Below, piece after piece: positions 44,460 through 54,736 of a stretch of 64,000 nucleotides of DNA; position 1 is the stretch's first letter, and each line of letters begins with the position of its first letter. The stretch comes from GW2011-AR15 sp964428335 (GTDB lineage Archaea; Nanobdellota; Nanobdellia; Woesearchaeales; GW2011-AR15). The position numbers were made by a program, and so were the translations under genes. The stretch is from NCBI GenBank assembly GCA_964428335.1, contig CAYRXW010000010.1, forward strand, positions 10,850-74,849, written 5' to 3'. The notes beneath the pieces were generated by a model, which saw nothing but the letters and a program-made list of their open reading frames with translations, made no database searches and was not told where the DNA came from.

Positions 44460-47400
44460 AACTGACAAGGGTTATCATCATAGGACTGATTCTGATAGTT
44501 CTAGCGATGTATTCATATGCAGATCCAGGAAAATTCTGTCTTGTTTCGACATGCTCCTGCGGTGCAGCTTGCCAGGACGGGGGAAATGAGATAAGCAATG
44601 GATATAATACAATGGATAACTGCCAGGATGGCATACAGGACACATATGAATACGTCCATGACATAACCATAACAAGCCTTAATGATACTGTTTTCAGGAC
44701 CATTGATAATGTTCAGGTTGATGCGTATGTGGACTGCGACTTAAACGGGGATGAGATAACTTTTGCATACCATAATGGGACAGGATGGAAGCCGTTTTAT
44801 AATGCTGTCTGCAGCATCAGCGGAAAGAGGCACTATTACCAAAATATTACTCTAAGCAATGTTACAGGAAACCATACAATTAGAGTTACACTTGCATACG
44901 ATGGAGCAAGTAACATGACATGCGGATATAACTATGATTCTCTCTATTCAGATACAGATGATGTCGGTTTTCATGTCTATCTGCAGGACCATGATCTAAT
45001 AGAGCCGCAGCTGGAATTATTATCCCCACCTTTTGGAGAATCGTTTGATCCGGCAGAAAACCTGGTCATAAATATCACAGTAAATGCAACAGATGAAACC
45101 CTGGTGAATGTAACTGCAAATATCTCATGGGGAAGCCAGCATGAACTTTTGCAGATGATAAATATCGGAAACGATATTTATAGGGCAAATTTCACAAATA
45201 CTACAGACATTGCATGGTACGATATCGAGGTTATTGCTCTTGACCTATGGAATAACATAAACAAGACCTACTCTAATTTCCTTGTGAATATAACTCTGAA
45301 TGTGACTATAACCTATCCTGAAGATGATGGGCTTTATCCTTCTACACTTGGAAATGTGGAATTCGAGATAACATCAAATGTTGAGCCTTCATTAGCATGG
45401 ATTGAATTGAGCGGTTTTGATCAATATTACAATGCATCAAATCAATACATAGGAAATAAGGAAAGTTCAGGAGAATTTACCAACGATACTTTGGCAAATG
45501 TGACTCAGGAATTCCATTTCACTAAAGACACCTATGCAGAAAAACTATCTTTAAGGCTTGCCAAATTCGGACTTGGGGAAGCGCAAGTTAGGATAATGAA
45601 TTCTACAGCAGTAATGGCATACGCAGACCTTTCAGGTGATGAAGAATATGCATGGGTAAATTTCACGCTAAACCAGACCGTCTTTTTTGCAGCAAATAGG
45701 ACTTATGACTTATTCATATGGCTTAATGTAAACCCAGGGGATTATTTTAGCTTTGAACTGGCCAACAATACTTATCCAGGAAATTCTTCCTTAATCAATG
45801 ACCTTATGTTCATGGTATATGACAAGTACAGGTTCAATGTAACATTTCCTGTTGATAATAATGATTATTCATATATAGCCCATGCAAACACAAATCTTGG
45901 ACATCTCAGATCCTCAATAGTCACAGGATATTATGACTTTGACGCTCCTGTCTTCAATTCATTTTCATACACCCCTAATACAGAATTTTCACTGGATCCT
46001 TATACAAATATTACTTTTACTGCTAATGTAACAGATAATCTTGAGACTCGGTCAGTGGTGCTTTATTTCAAAAAAGCGAACGAGAGTTCTTATGAAAACA
46101 TCACAATGCAGTTTGTTTCTTCTGATATTTATGAAGCAAATATAAGTTATTCTCAGGAATTGAATTTCTCAGCATATGCAGATGCAACAGATACTTCAGG
46201 ATATGATTCAGTCACAGGAGAGGAAGAGATTGAGCTTACTTATGACACAAACTGGACACTTCTTCCACAGTCTTTCAATGTTTCAGGAATCCTGATAAAC
46301 AGAAACACAACTATTGGAAATCTTACCATAACCTCATATTCAGATTTCTCCTTGAGCTTCAATATCACAGTAGATTCAGCAAGAGAAGTATTATTGAATG
46401 GCTCAGGAAATATCTCACTGATTCTTGAACCGAATTTACAGGCAAAATACTTTGTATTGGCAGAGGCAGCTTCAACACCGCAGGAAAATCCAGTCTCAAT
46501 AACAGTATCAGCGAATGATTCAGTAGTCAAGCAGAGAAATTTCACATTGATTTCATATCTTTCAGGAGCATACCTATTTTTGGACATAGTCGAATACACT
46601 TCAACAGCAGAACCTGGAGATAATATCCCGGTCATGAGGGCAAAAGTATGGAATGTGGGAAACGAGACAGCAAATAATATCCTTGTTAGATGGGGACTTC
46701 CAACTGACTGGGAAGCAAGGGGAGAACTGAATGCAACATTTATCAACCTAAGTTCAGGGGCATTGGAGTATGAAGAGATAACTGTTTCAGCAGACATCCC
46801 TCTTGGTGCTTCTACAGGCAATAAGACCATAACAGTCTATGCGAATTCAACTGAGAATTCAACAGCATCAGATTCAAGGATAGTTGAAATAGAAGCACAA
46901 ATAAGCGGCTCTTCATCAGGATCAGGTTCAGGATCAGGAGAGACAAGCTCTTCTGGCATAATCTTTGGAGTAGATGATATCAATTTTATGCTTAAAGACA
47001 AGATGATTCCAAGAGGGGTAAGCTTTAACACAACAATCTTCCTCTCTAATAACATCAGCAGAAGAAGCTACAGGAACATTGATTTAGAGATTGAAGGATT
47101 TTTCGAATCCTATTATTCAACAGATGAAAATTTCAATCTGTTATATGGTGATGAACTAACTCTTCCAATAGTTTTTGATATCCCTGACTATGCTCCAGAA
47201 GGAGAGAAAGAGATAATTTTCATATTTACAGCAAATGGCACAACAATAAAAAAGCAGGAAAAAATAACAATATTTGACCCCAAGCTTTCTCAGCAGGAAT
47301 GCATTCTTTCAGGCATGGAAATGGTCAGGGAAATGCTTGACTATGGGATTATAGGATATTTGGATGAGGCAGAGGTTTTCAATTATCTGAATTCAACAGA

Positions 47401-48409
47401 TTACTTAGTATCAAAAAAATACTGCACACAAATACTTGAAGATTATTCAAGCTTCCAAAAAATAACGGGAGAAATAGAAGAACTTGAAAACAAAGCTAAA
47501 AATATGCAGGATGAAGGATACAATGCAACTTCAGTATATTCCTTCATTAAACTGGCCAAAGATGCATTTTTGAATGGAGATTTTGCTAAAGCAGATGAGC
47601 TATTGAATAGGGCAAGTCTATTTACAGAAAATGCAGCTATAATGAACAAGCCTTTGGCGCTAAAACTAAGGGACTTTGTCAAACAAAATCTTCAGTTAAT
47701 TATGATGATGTTGATTTTTGTGCCAATATTCGCATTCTTTACAGGAAGGATAGTCCATGTCACGAAGAAAGAGAGCAGGATAAAGCGTTTAGAGAAAGAG
47801 AAAAGGGACATATTATCACTGGTACTTCAGATGCAGGATGAATATTATGTGCAAAAAATGATAGATAAGAGGCTTTATCATGAATTTATGCAGGGGTACA
47901 AGAAAAGGCTTGGAAAAATTGAGGTTAACCTAGCAAAACTTTCTTTGGCTAAAGAGATGCAGCAGCAAAAAATCCTTGAACTATTAAAAAAAGCGCAGTC
48001 AGATTATTATGAAAAATCAATGATAGATAATGAGAGTTTTGTTATACTGGAAAAATATTACAAGTCAATTCTGTCAAAATATGAATCTGGTTCAGAAAAC
48101 AAAAAAGAAATAGTAAATCAGCAAAAAAAACCAAAAGAAAAAAACCTTCATCAACATAGATTAGAAAACCCAGGTCATGCATTCAGGCTTCATGGTTCAG
48201 GAACGCTCCACAGCATTAAAGATCTCTATACTTCCTTGGAATCAATGGAAGATGAGACATTCAGTCATCATGTCAATGAATCAAAAAATGATTTTTCAAA
48301 ATGGATAAATGATGTATTCCATGAAAATGAGCTGGCAGAAAAAACAAAAGATGTCAGGACAAAGGAAAGCCTAAAAAAAATCCTGGAGGAGCATTATGAA
48401 ATTTCTTAG
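44456..48409 (+). CDS. Large type-I surface protein with cytoplasmic DUF5752-like domain
   Basis: 1317 residues. Signal peptide about 5-22 (VIIIGLILIVLAMYSYA), then Ig-like/beta-sandwich ectodomain rich in N-glycosylation-type NxT/S sites, a Ser/Gly linker near 815 (SGSSSGSGSGSGETSSSG), and a helical juxtamembrane part (GDFAKADELLNRA). A membrane helix lies near 1078-1098 (LIMMMLIFVPIFAFFTG). The cytoplasmic part has two DEYYVQKMIDKRLY-type units and ends with HVNESKNDFSKWI, the DUF5752-like domain. It is coupled by ATGA to the KaiC-like ATPase. The design suggests an outside sensor or adhesin linked to ATPases inside. Confidence 0.85.
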   Translation: MKLTRVIIIGLILIVLAMYSYADPGKFCLVSTCSCGAACQDGGNEISNGYNTMDNCQDGIQDTYEYVHDITITSLNDTVFRTIDNVQVDAYVDCDLNGDEITFAYHNGTGWKPFYNAVCSISGKRHYYQNITLSNVTGNHTIRVTLAYDGASNMTCGYNYDSLYSDTDDVGFHVYLQDHDLIEPQLELLSPPFGESFDPAENLVINITVNATDETLVNVTANISWGSQHELLQMINIGNDIYRANFTNTTDIAWYDIEVIALDLWNNINKTYSNFLVNITLNVTITYPEDDGLYPSTLGNVEFEITSNVEPSLAWIELSGFDQYYNASNQYIGNKESSGEFTNDTLANVTQEFHFTKDTYAEKLSLRLAKFGLGEAQVRIMNSTAVMAYADLSGDEEYAWVNFTLNQTVFFAANRTYDLFIWLNVNPGDYFSFELANNTYPGNSSLINDLMFMVYDKYRFNVTFPVDNNDYSYIAHANTNLGHLRSSIVTGYYDFDAPVFNSFSYTPNTEFSLDPYTNITFTANVTDNLETRSVVLYFKKANESSYENITMQFVSSDIYEANISYSQELNFSAYADATDTSGYDSVTGEEEIELTYDTNWTLLPQSFNVSGILINRNTTIGNLTITSYSDFSLSFNITVDSAREVLLNGSGNISLILEPNLQAKYFVLAEAASTPQENPVSITVSANDSVVKQRNFTLISYLSGAYLFLDIVEYTSTAEPGDNIPVMRAKVWNVGNETANNILVRWGLPTDWEARGELNATFINLSSGALEYEEITVSADIPLGASTGNKTITVYANSTENSTASDSRIVEIEAQISGSSSGSGSGSGETSSSGIIFGVDDINFMLKDKMIPRGVSFNTTIFLSNNISRRSYRNIDLEIEGFFESYYSTDENFNLLYGDELTLPIVFDIPDYAPEGEKEIIFIFTANGTTIKKQEKITIFDPKLSQQECILSGMEMVREMLDYGIIGYLDEAEVFNYLNSTDYLVSKKYCTQILEDYSSFQKITGEIEELENKAKNMQDEGYNATSVYSFIKLAKDAFLNGDFAKADELLNRASLFTENAAIMNKPLALKLRDFVKQNLQLIMMMLIFVPIFAFFTGRIVHVTKKESRIKRLEKEKRDILSLVLQMQDEYYVQKMIDKRLYHEFMQGYKKRLGKIEVNLAKLSLAKEMQQQKILELLKKAQSDYYEKSMIDNESFVILEKYYKSILSKYESGSENKKEIVNQQKKPKEKNLHQHRLENPGHAFRLHGSGTLHSIKDLYTSLESMEDETFSHHVNESKNDFSKWINDVFHENELAEKTKDVRTKESLKKILEEHYEIS

Positions 48410-49544
48410 CAGCTTTGCAATGATGCTTATACTCATAGGGATGGTATCTGCAGGAGTGCAGGATTTAATTGAAGAATACGAAGCAAAGGGATTTGATATG
48501 AATAGGTTTAGGGATATCTACGAAATCAAGGATTTAGCAGTCCAGAAATCACTATTTGACAATACAACACAGCTGCTGGAAGAGACTGTAGATTTATATG
48601 AAAAAGCAGTTCTTATGCAGCCTTCTCTATTGGAGCATGGTCAAGATTATGAGCTTGACTTTATAATGATTCTATTAAAAGAAGGTAAATATGAAGAAGC
48701 AAATTCACGGCTTATTTTAGTGAACAGTGCAATAGAGAATCTCACAGTGGAATTAAAGCATCAGCTCTCTCTTGATTTGAATCTTGAAATAACAGGGAAG
48801 GATTCAAAACGGATAGCATTGATGAAAAATGAGCTGGAAAACCTAAATCTGAATGAGGTTGCAGCTTTCAAGATAAAACAGACAGTAATGAATGAAAGCA
48901 TCAAAAGGTTAAATGAGATGCATGGCTATCTAATGCATTTTGAAAAAGAGAATATTACAACAGATAGATTAGAGGATCTTTATGAAGAGGCTTTCCTGAA
49001 CTTTGAACGTGGCAGGGATGAACGATTAAATGAACTATATTCAGAAGCAGAAAAAATTTATGCAAAGCAGCAAAGCCTTGAAAAGGCTGAATTTGAGGAA
49101 CTAAATTATGAAATCAAAGAAAAAATCTCGAGATTCAGGAGCTATTATCATGCTGGAAATTTTGACGAAGCAGAAAATCTCTTAAAAGAGATAAACAGCG
49201 ATACATTGGATTTTAAATCTTCACAGATAAAGCTTAATTCACAGAACCCAAAATCACTAATTGGTTATCTAAAATATCCAGGTTATATTATTTTTTTCCT
49301 GCTGGCTATAGGTTTGATTTTTTCAAAGCAGATTCATAAATACGCAGATTCAAAAAAACTGATTAGGTTAAGGAACGAAAAGCAGAAAACAATTTTCCTT
49401 ATTAAAAAAGCGCAGGAGCAGTATTATGTCCAAAAATCAATCCCCAGACAGGATTATTATCAAAAGCTAGAAACATATCAAAAAAAGCTGGTTTACATAA
49501 CAAAAGAGATGGCATTACTTAAGAATGATGATAAAACTAATTAA
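48396..49544 (+). CDS. Type-I membrane protein paralogous at its membrane end to the 44.5 kb protein
   Basis: 382 residues. Signal peptide about 1-19 (FLSSFAMMLILIGMVSAG), helical ectodomain, GNFDEAENLLKEI just before the membrane, a helix near 290-308 (GYIIFFLLAIGLIFS), then a cytoplasmic tail with EQYYVQKSIPRQDYYQ. Both the GNFDEAENLL and the YYVQK segments correspond to GDFAKADELL and DEYYVQKMID in the gene before, so the membrane-proximal parts are homologous. No DUF5752-like domain. It overlaps the previous gene by 14 nt; the pair may form a heteromer. Confidence 0.8.
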   Translation: MKFLSSFAMMLILIGMVSAGVQDLIEEYEAKGFDMNRFRDIYEIKDLAVQKSLFDNTTQLLEETVDLYEKAVLMQPSLLEHGQDYELDFIMILLKEGKYEEANSRLILVNSAIENLTVELKHQLSLDLNLEITGKDSKRIALMKNELENLNLNEVAAFKIKQTVMNESIKRLNEMHGYLMHFEKENITTDRLEDLYEEAFLNFERGRDERLNELYSEAEKIYAKQQSLEKAEFEELNYEIKEKISRFRSYYHAGNFDEAENLLKEINSDTLDFKSSQIKLNSQNPKSLIGYLKYPGYIIFFLLAIGLIFSKQIHKYADSKKLIRLRNEKQKTIFLIKKAQEQYYVQKSIPRQDYYQKLETYQKKLVYITKEMALLKNDDKTN

Positions 49545-49570
49545 ATTAACAAGATAATTAAGAGGTAAGC

Positions 49571-52500
49571 ATGAAGAGAATAAGAGATATCACGGGCTTG
49601 AGCAATATAGAGAATAATTTTCAAATAATATTCACAAACATGTCCGAAGGAGTAGCGCTCCATGAAGTCATCTATGATAAGTCAAAGCCAGTGAATTACC
49701 GTATCCTTGCAGTGAATCCAGCATTCCAGAAACATACTGGCATTGACCCAAAAAAAGTTATCGGGAAATTGGCTACAGAAGTATATGGCACAAGAAACCC
49801 GCCTTTCCTTGAAGAATTTTCTGAAGTAGCAAGGACAATGGTCCCTAAGTCCCTTGAACTGTTCTTCGCTCCATTGAATCGGCACTACAAGCTGTCTGTA
49901 AGTTCTCCTAAAAAAGGGCAATTTCTGACAATTTTTGAAGATGTGACTGCAGAGAAGAAGAGTCAAGAAGAACTGGAGAACCAGAAGCATTTCATGGAGA
50001 CATTGATATCTCAGAGTACAGATATAAATTACATCTATGACCTGGTAGATAAGAAGAACGTATACATAAATGAAGGTATACAGAAGGTATTAGGCTATTC
50101 AATAAAAGACATACATAAGATGGGCAAAAAGATGCTTTTGATATTGATGCATCCTAGTGATATGAAGAGATATCTCAAAGAGATAGCACCAATGTATGCA
50201 AAGGCAAAGGATGGCGAGATAATTTCAAATACATTCAGGATGAAGCATAAGGATGGAAGATGGATATGGCTGGACTGTACAGAAAGTATATATAAACGGC
50301 AGGAAAACGGTATGCCGAGGCAGGTCTTTGGCATCATCCATGATATCACCGAAAGGAAAAAATCTGAAGAGGAATTGCGTCTTTCATTGCAGGAATTAAA
50401 TAATGCACAGGCATACGCACATATCGGCAGTTGGGAATGGGATATCAGGTCTAACCAGCTTAAATGGTCAGATGAGATGTATCATATCTTTGGCATAAGG
50501 AAAGATAAGGGAAGTATTGACTTAACTAAGGTGATAGCAGCAGCTATTCACTCTGAAGATAAGTATAAGGTCAATCAGGCGAACCTCTCAATCATCAAGA
50601 AAAAAAAGCCAGTCCCTCTTGAATATAGGATAATCTGGCCGGACAAGTCGATACATACAGTCTTTGCAAAAGCAGGTGAATTAATACTTGATAAGAAGGG
50701 AAATCCGATTTTATTAAGAGGGTATGCACAGGATATCACAGAACGTAAAGAGATAGAAGAAAGCTTGAAAGCCAGTGAAGAAAAATACAAGAATCTCTCA
50801 GAGAACATATCAGACCTTCCTTATTCTTATGATAAAGATGGAATGATAACCCATATGGGTTCGCAGGTGACAAGATATGGTTACAAACCGAATGAGCTGA
50901 TATCAAAGAGCCTTTTCAGATTCATACATCCTAAAGATAGGGATATGATAAAGCAAGATTTTACGACGTTGCTAAAGACCAGGAAAGAGAAGATATCAGT
51001 CTTTAGGATTGTCACAAAAAAAGGCGAAATCAGATGGGTAGAAGAATTTGGCAAGGTGCAAAAAGACAGTCAAGGTAGGATAGTGATGGTCAGCGGGATA
51101 TTGCGGGATATCACTGAAAGGAAAAAATCTGAGCAATTAGTCCAGGCAAACGAAGAGAAATTCAAGAGCATAGTAAATAATTCTGATCCAATAATCTTCA
51201 TCATAAGTAAATCAGGCGTATTCGAACTTTCTGAGGGGAAGACTCTTTCGCTTCTAGGCCTAAAGCCAGGCCAGGTTGTAGGGATGAGCGCTTATGAAAT
51301 GTATAAAGATTATCCGGCAATAATAACAGGTATCAAGACTGCATTGTCTGGAAAAGTGTATAAGGATGTAATTGAGGTAAAGGGGAAAAAAGGGCAGGTC
51401 TTCTTCAACATCAATTATTCACCTATAAGAGATGGAGATAATAATGTCACTTCTCTGATAGGCATGGCGATAGATGTCACAAAAGAGACAGTCACAAGTT
51501 CTGCACTTAAGAGAGAGAAAGAATTCTCTGAGACCATACTTTCTACAATTTCTGATGGTATAGATATAGTTGATGAAAAATTGAATATCCTTTACATGAA
51601 TGATGCATTCATGAACGTATTCGGCAAGAAATCTATAGGTAAAAAATGCCATGCGGTCTATAAAGATGACAAGTTGCAATGCTCTGAATGCCCGATGAAA
51701 AAGAAATTGAGGATAGGTGAGACAAGGACAACAGTAGTATCTGGCATAGCAGGGAAGAAAGTGTTTGAGATTAGGCATACAGGCATGCTTCTGGACGGGA
51801 AGAAAGTAATCATGGAAGTCTTTAGGGATGTGACTACAAAGCAATTGATTGAAGAGAAGCTGACAAAATTGAGCCTGGGCATAGAAAAATCAAACGATCC
51901 GATAATCATAACAGGGGTAGATGGTTCTATCAATTATGTGAATGAAGCCTTTGAGAAGCTATATGGTTATAAGAAAGAAGAGGTCATCGGAAAGAATCCT
52001 AGGATAATAAAATCAGGCCTCATGCCTAGGTCCACATATGAATTGTTCTGGAAGACAGTCATAAGGAAAAAGACATTCAATGGGGAACTCATAAATAAGG
52101 CAAAGAATGGGAGGCTCATAAATGTCAGAGTGTCTGTAAACCCGATAATCTCAAATGGTGAGATAATAGGGTTCTTGGGGATCCAGACAGATATCACCGA
52201 GATGAAGAAGAAGAGCGAGCAGATAATTCAGAGCGAGAAGAGATATCAGTCTATGGTCAATAATCTTAGGGACGCCCTGTTCATCCATGATTTCAAAGGT
52301 AGAATACATGATGTGAATGGTCCGGCATGTAGCATGCTTGGATATTCAAGAGAAGAACTTGTAGGCTCTCACATCTCGAAGATCGATAGTGAAGAGAACA
52401 AGGAAAAGATGAAGGAGAGGATGGCTCACCTGATAAATGAAGGTTGGTTGGCATTTGAAGGGAAGCATCTCCGTAAAGACGGGAGCTATGTCTATGTGAG

Positions 52501-52732
52501 TGTCAGTGCAGTAGTGGTGCCGGATAAAAGAGGGATGGTGCAGTCTATTGTCAGGGATATAACAGAGATGAAGAATATGGAGTTTGAGAGAGAGAGGATA
52601 AACCAGGATCTCCATCAGAAGATTTTGGATATGGAGAGATTTCAGAAGCTCACGATAGATAGGGAGCTTAGGATGATAGAACTCAAGAAGAGGATAGCTG
52701 AATTGGAGAAGAAAAATGAAAACAAGGAATGA
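49571..52732 (+). CDS. Multi-PAS sensor protein without kinase domain
   Basis: 1053 residues. I count about eight PAS/PAC units, each ending in a motif like DITERK (e.g. HDITERKKSEEEL, QDITERKEIEESL, RDITEMKNMEF). One carries CSECPMKK, possibly metal- or redox-sensing. No histidine-kinase domain follows; the protein ends in a coiled coil (MERFQKLTIDRELRMIELKK) that recurs in the 53.8 kb membrane protein. No membrane helix, so it is probably cytoplasmic. A ribosome-site-like AGAGGTAA lies before the ATG. It likely passes signals by protein contact. Confidence 0.88.
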   Translation: MKRIRDITGLSNIENNFQIIFTNMSEGVALHEVIYDKSKPVNYRILAVNPAFQKHTGIDPKKVIGKLATEVYGTRNPPFLEEFSEVARTMVPKSLELFFAPLNRHYKLSVSSPKKGQFLTIFEDVTAEKKSQEELENQKHFMETLISQSTDINYIYDLVDKKNVYINEGIQKVLGYSIKDIHKMGKKMLLILMHPSDMKRYLKEIAPMYAKAKDGEIISNTFRMKHKDGRWIWLDCTESIYKRQENGMPRQVFGIIHDITERKKSEEELRLSLQELNNAQAYAHIGSWEWDIRSNQLKWSDEMYHIFGIRKDKGSIDLTKVIAAAIHSEDKYKVNQANLSIIKKKKPVPLEYRIIWPDKSIHTVFAKAGELILDKKGNPILLRGYAQDITERKEIEESLKASEEKYKNLSENISDLPYSYDKDGMITHMGSQVTRYGYKPNELISKSLFRFIHPKDRDMIKQDFTTLLKTRKEKISVFRIVTKKGEIRWVEEFGKVQKDSQGRIVMVSGILRDITERKKSEQLVQANEEKFKSIVNNSDPIIFIISKSGVFELSEGKTLSLLGLKPGQVVGMSAYEMYKDYPAIITGIKTALSGKVYKDVIEVKGKKGQVFFNINYSPIRDGDNNVTSLIGMAIDVTKETVTSSALKREKEFSETILSTISDGIDIVDEKLNILYMNDAFMNVFGKKSIGKKCHAVYKDDKLQCSECPMKKKLRIGETRTTVVSGIAGKKVFEIRHTGMLLDGKKVIMEVFRDVTTKQLIEEKLTKLSLGIEKSNDPIIITGVDGSINYVNEAFEKLYGYKKEEVIGKNPRIIKSGLMPRSTYELFWKTVIRKKTFNGELINKAKNGRLINVRVSVNPIISNGEIIGFLGIQTDITEMKKKSEQIIQSEKRYQSMVNNLRDALFIHDFKGRIHDVNGPACSMLGYSREELVGSHISKIDSEENKEKMKERMAHLINEGWLAFEGKHLRKDGSYVYVSVSAVVVPDKRGMVQSIVRDITEMKNMEFERERINQDLHQKILDMERFQKLTIDRELRMIELKKRIAELEKKNENKE

Positions 52733-53765
52733 GATATATTTGCTGTTGATTGCCGTGATTGTAGTGATTGGAGGCTGTGTAGCTAATCAGGATGCTCCAG
52801 TGGATAAAGGTCTAGGGACAGAACCTGCATCAGATTCAATAGTGATAGGGTTTTCGCTAGGAACACTGAAAGAAGAGAGATGGCAAAAAGACAGAGATTT
52901 CTTCCTTGAGAGGTCAAAAGAGCTTGGTGCATCAGTGATATTGCTTTCAGCCAATGCAGATAAGAATGTGCAGCTGAGCCAAATAGAGAATCTTATACTT
53001 CAGAAAGTTGATGTCCTTGTGATAGTCCCAGAAGATGCAGTGGCTGTGGCACCATATATAGAGAAGGCTCACGCAGCAGGTATACCTGTTCTTTCATATG
53101 ATCGGCTGATAACAGGTAGTGATGTTGATTTCTATGTGTCTTTTGATAATGAAAAAGTTGGAGAATTGCAGGCAGAAGGAGTTTTAGAAAAAGTATCTGG
53201 TGGAAGATTTGCATATGTCGGTGGAGCACCAACAGATAATAACGCATTCCTGCTTAAGGAAGGTTCGATGAAGGTGCTGGATGAGAAAATAAAGAGCGGA
53301 GAGATAACAATTGTCTATGATAGTTTTACACCTGAATGGAAGCCGGATTTGGCATATGCAGGCTTAAAGAAATTCCTATTGGATGGTGAAGTGGACGCAG
53401 TCATTGCAGCAAATGACGGCACGGCATTTGGTGTAATAAATGCATTAGATGAAGTAGGGCTTGCAGGAAAGATTCCAGTATCCGGGCAGGATGCAGAGCT
53501 TTCAGCATGCCAAAGGGTTGTGAAAGGGACACAGACAATGACTGTATATAAGCCGATAAAGTCGCTTGCATACAGGGCATCAGAGATTGCAGTAGAATTG
53601 GCAAAAGGCATATCTCCACAGTCAAACAGCAAGGTGTTCAATGGAAAGATAAATGTCACATCTTACTTATTATCGCCTACTGCAGTCACAAAGGAGAATA
53701 TGGAAGAGACAATAATAGCAGATGGGTATCATAGCTATGAAGATGTATACGGCAAAACAGGATAG
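52716..53765 (+). CDS. XylF-like sugar-binding lipoprotein
   Basis: 349 residues. Signal peptide with lipobox IGGC near residue 20-23 (IVVIGGCVANQ). The mature part is a periplasmic-binding-protein type-1 domain close to xylose-binding XylF: GFSLGTLKEERWQKDRDFF, then VIVPEDAVAVAPYIEKAHAAGIPV, the SYDRLI strand and AANDGTAFGVINAL. No ABC permease or ATPase gene is near; the next gene is a membrane HAMP protein. It therefore probably acts as the ligand-sensing part of a sensor. Overlaps the PAS gene by 17 nt. Confidence 0.9.
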   Translation: MKTRNEIYLLLIAVIVVIGGCVANQDAPVDKGLGTEPASDSIVIGFSLGTLKEERWQKDRDFFLERSKELGASVILLSANADKNVQLSQIENLILQKVDVLVIVPEDAVAVAPYIEKAHAAGIPVLSYDRLITGSDVDFYVSFDNEKVGELQAEGVLEKVSGGRFAYVGGAPTDNNAFLLKEGSMKVLDEKIKSGEITIVYDSFTPEWKPDLAYAGLKKFLLDGEVDAVIAANDGTAFGVINALDEVGLAGKIPVSGQDAELSACQRVVKGTQTMTVYKPIKSLAYRASEIAVELAKGISPQSNSKVFNGKINVTSYLLSPTAVTKENMEETIIADGYHSYEDVYGKTG

Positions 53766-53809
53766 GATAAAGAGGATGGATCAGGTATGACCAGAAATCA
53801 AGGTGCAAG

Positions 53810-54736
53810 ATGGAAAGGATAAAAAAACAGATAATCTATTCATTCCTATTTGTAATCTTGATAATGTCTATGCTGAATCTGTTTGTCTTTGTTAATCATA
53901 TCAGCATCACTGCGAAATACGAAGAGATAAGTTTTAGCCTGCTGCAGAAAAACAAGCTCCTGCTCTCTGTCGATGAGGTAATCCAGACCTATAATTCAAT
54001 CATCAAAAATGCAGATGATAAAGTACTATTAGCAAGATACGCTGGTGAAAAGCATGGCATCAATGAGACTCTTAGGGATATTGAGAAGTCGCTTAAGTTT
54101 GCAGAGAGTAGGGCCATCTTTAGGGGGATAAGGAATACAGCCTATTCTATACTGGATGATTGTGATGAAGGCATAAGATTGGCAGCAAATGATGATTTTG
54201 AGACCACATCATCTTATTATGAATCTGCAAGTAAGAAGTATTTCTTTCTCAAAGAGAATATGTCAAACCTGATAATATCAGAATTCAAGTATTTTGAAAA
54301 CCTTCATCATGAAGTGACTAGATCTACAAAGCAGATATATCTTATCTTCATTGCCTCGTTGATTATCGTAACCATCTTATTCATGACATACGCAGTCTTG
54401 TTTGCGACAAGCCTTATTGAACCGCTTATACATCTTATAGATACTGTTGAGAAGGTGTCTAAAGGAGACACGAAAATAAAGCTTGGAGATGATCTGGTGA
54501 TGCGAAAGGATGGGATAGGGCGTCTGGCGCAGTCTTTTCAAGTGATGCTGGATAAGATAAGGGCAAACATCAAAGAGCTGACTTTGAAGAATAATGAGGT
54601 AATGTTGACAAAGCAAGAGCTGGAAGCTAGGGTAGCAGAGCTGGAGAAGTTCCAGAATATATTGGTGAATCGGGAACTCAAGATGATTGAACTAAAAAAG
54701 AAGGTTGCTGAACTGGAATCAAAGGTGAAACGATGA
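53810..54736 (+). CDS. HAMP-domain membrane sensor without catalytic domain
   Basis: 308 residues. Membrane helices at about 10-30 (IYSFLFVILIMSMLNLFVFV) and 178-200 (IYLIFIASLIIVTILFMTYA) bracket an extracellular helical sensor domain. A HAMP domain follows (SLIEPLIHLIDTVEKVSKGD), then a coiled coil ending in LEKFQNILVNRELKMIELKK, the same tail as the multi-PAS protein. No kinase or other enzyme. Presumably paired outside with the XylF-like lipoprotein and inside with the PAS protein through the shared tail type. Confidence 0.85.
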   Translation: MERIKKQIIYSFLFVILIMSMLNLFVFVNHISITAKYEEISFSLLQKNKLLLSVDEVIQTYNSIIKNADDKVLLARYAGEKHGINETLRDIEKSLKFAESRAIFRGIRNTAYSILDDCDEGIRLAANDDFETTSSYYESASKKYFFLKENMSNLIISEFKYFENLHHEVTRSTKQIYLIFIASLIIVTILFMTYAVLFATSLIEPLIHLIDTVEKVSKGDTKIKLGDDLVMRKDGIGRLAQSFQVMLDKIRANIKELTLKNNEVMLTKQELEARVAELEKFQNILVNRELKMIELKKKVAELESKVKR

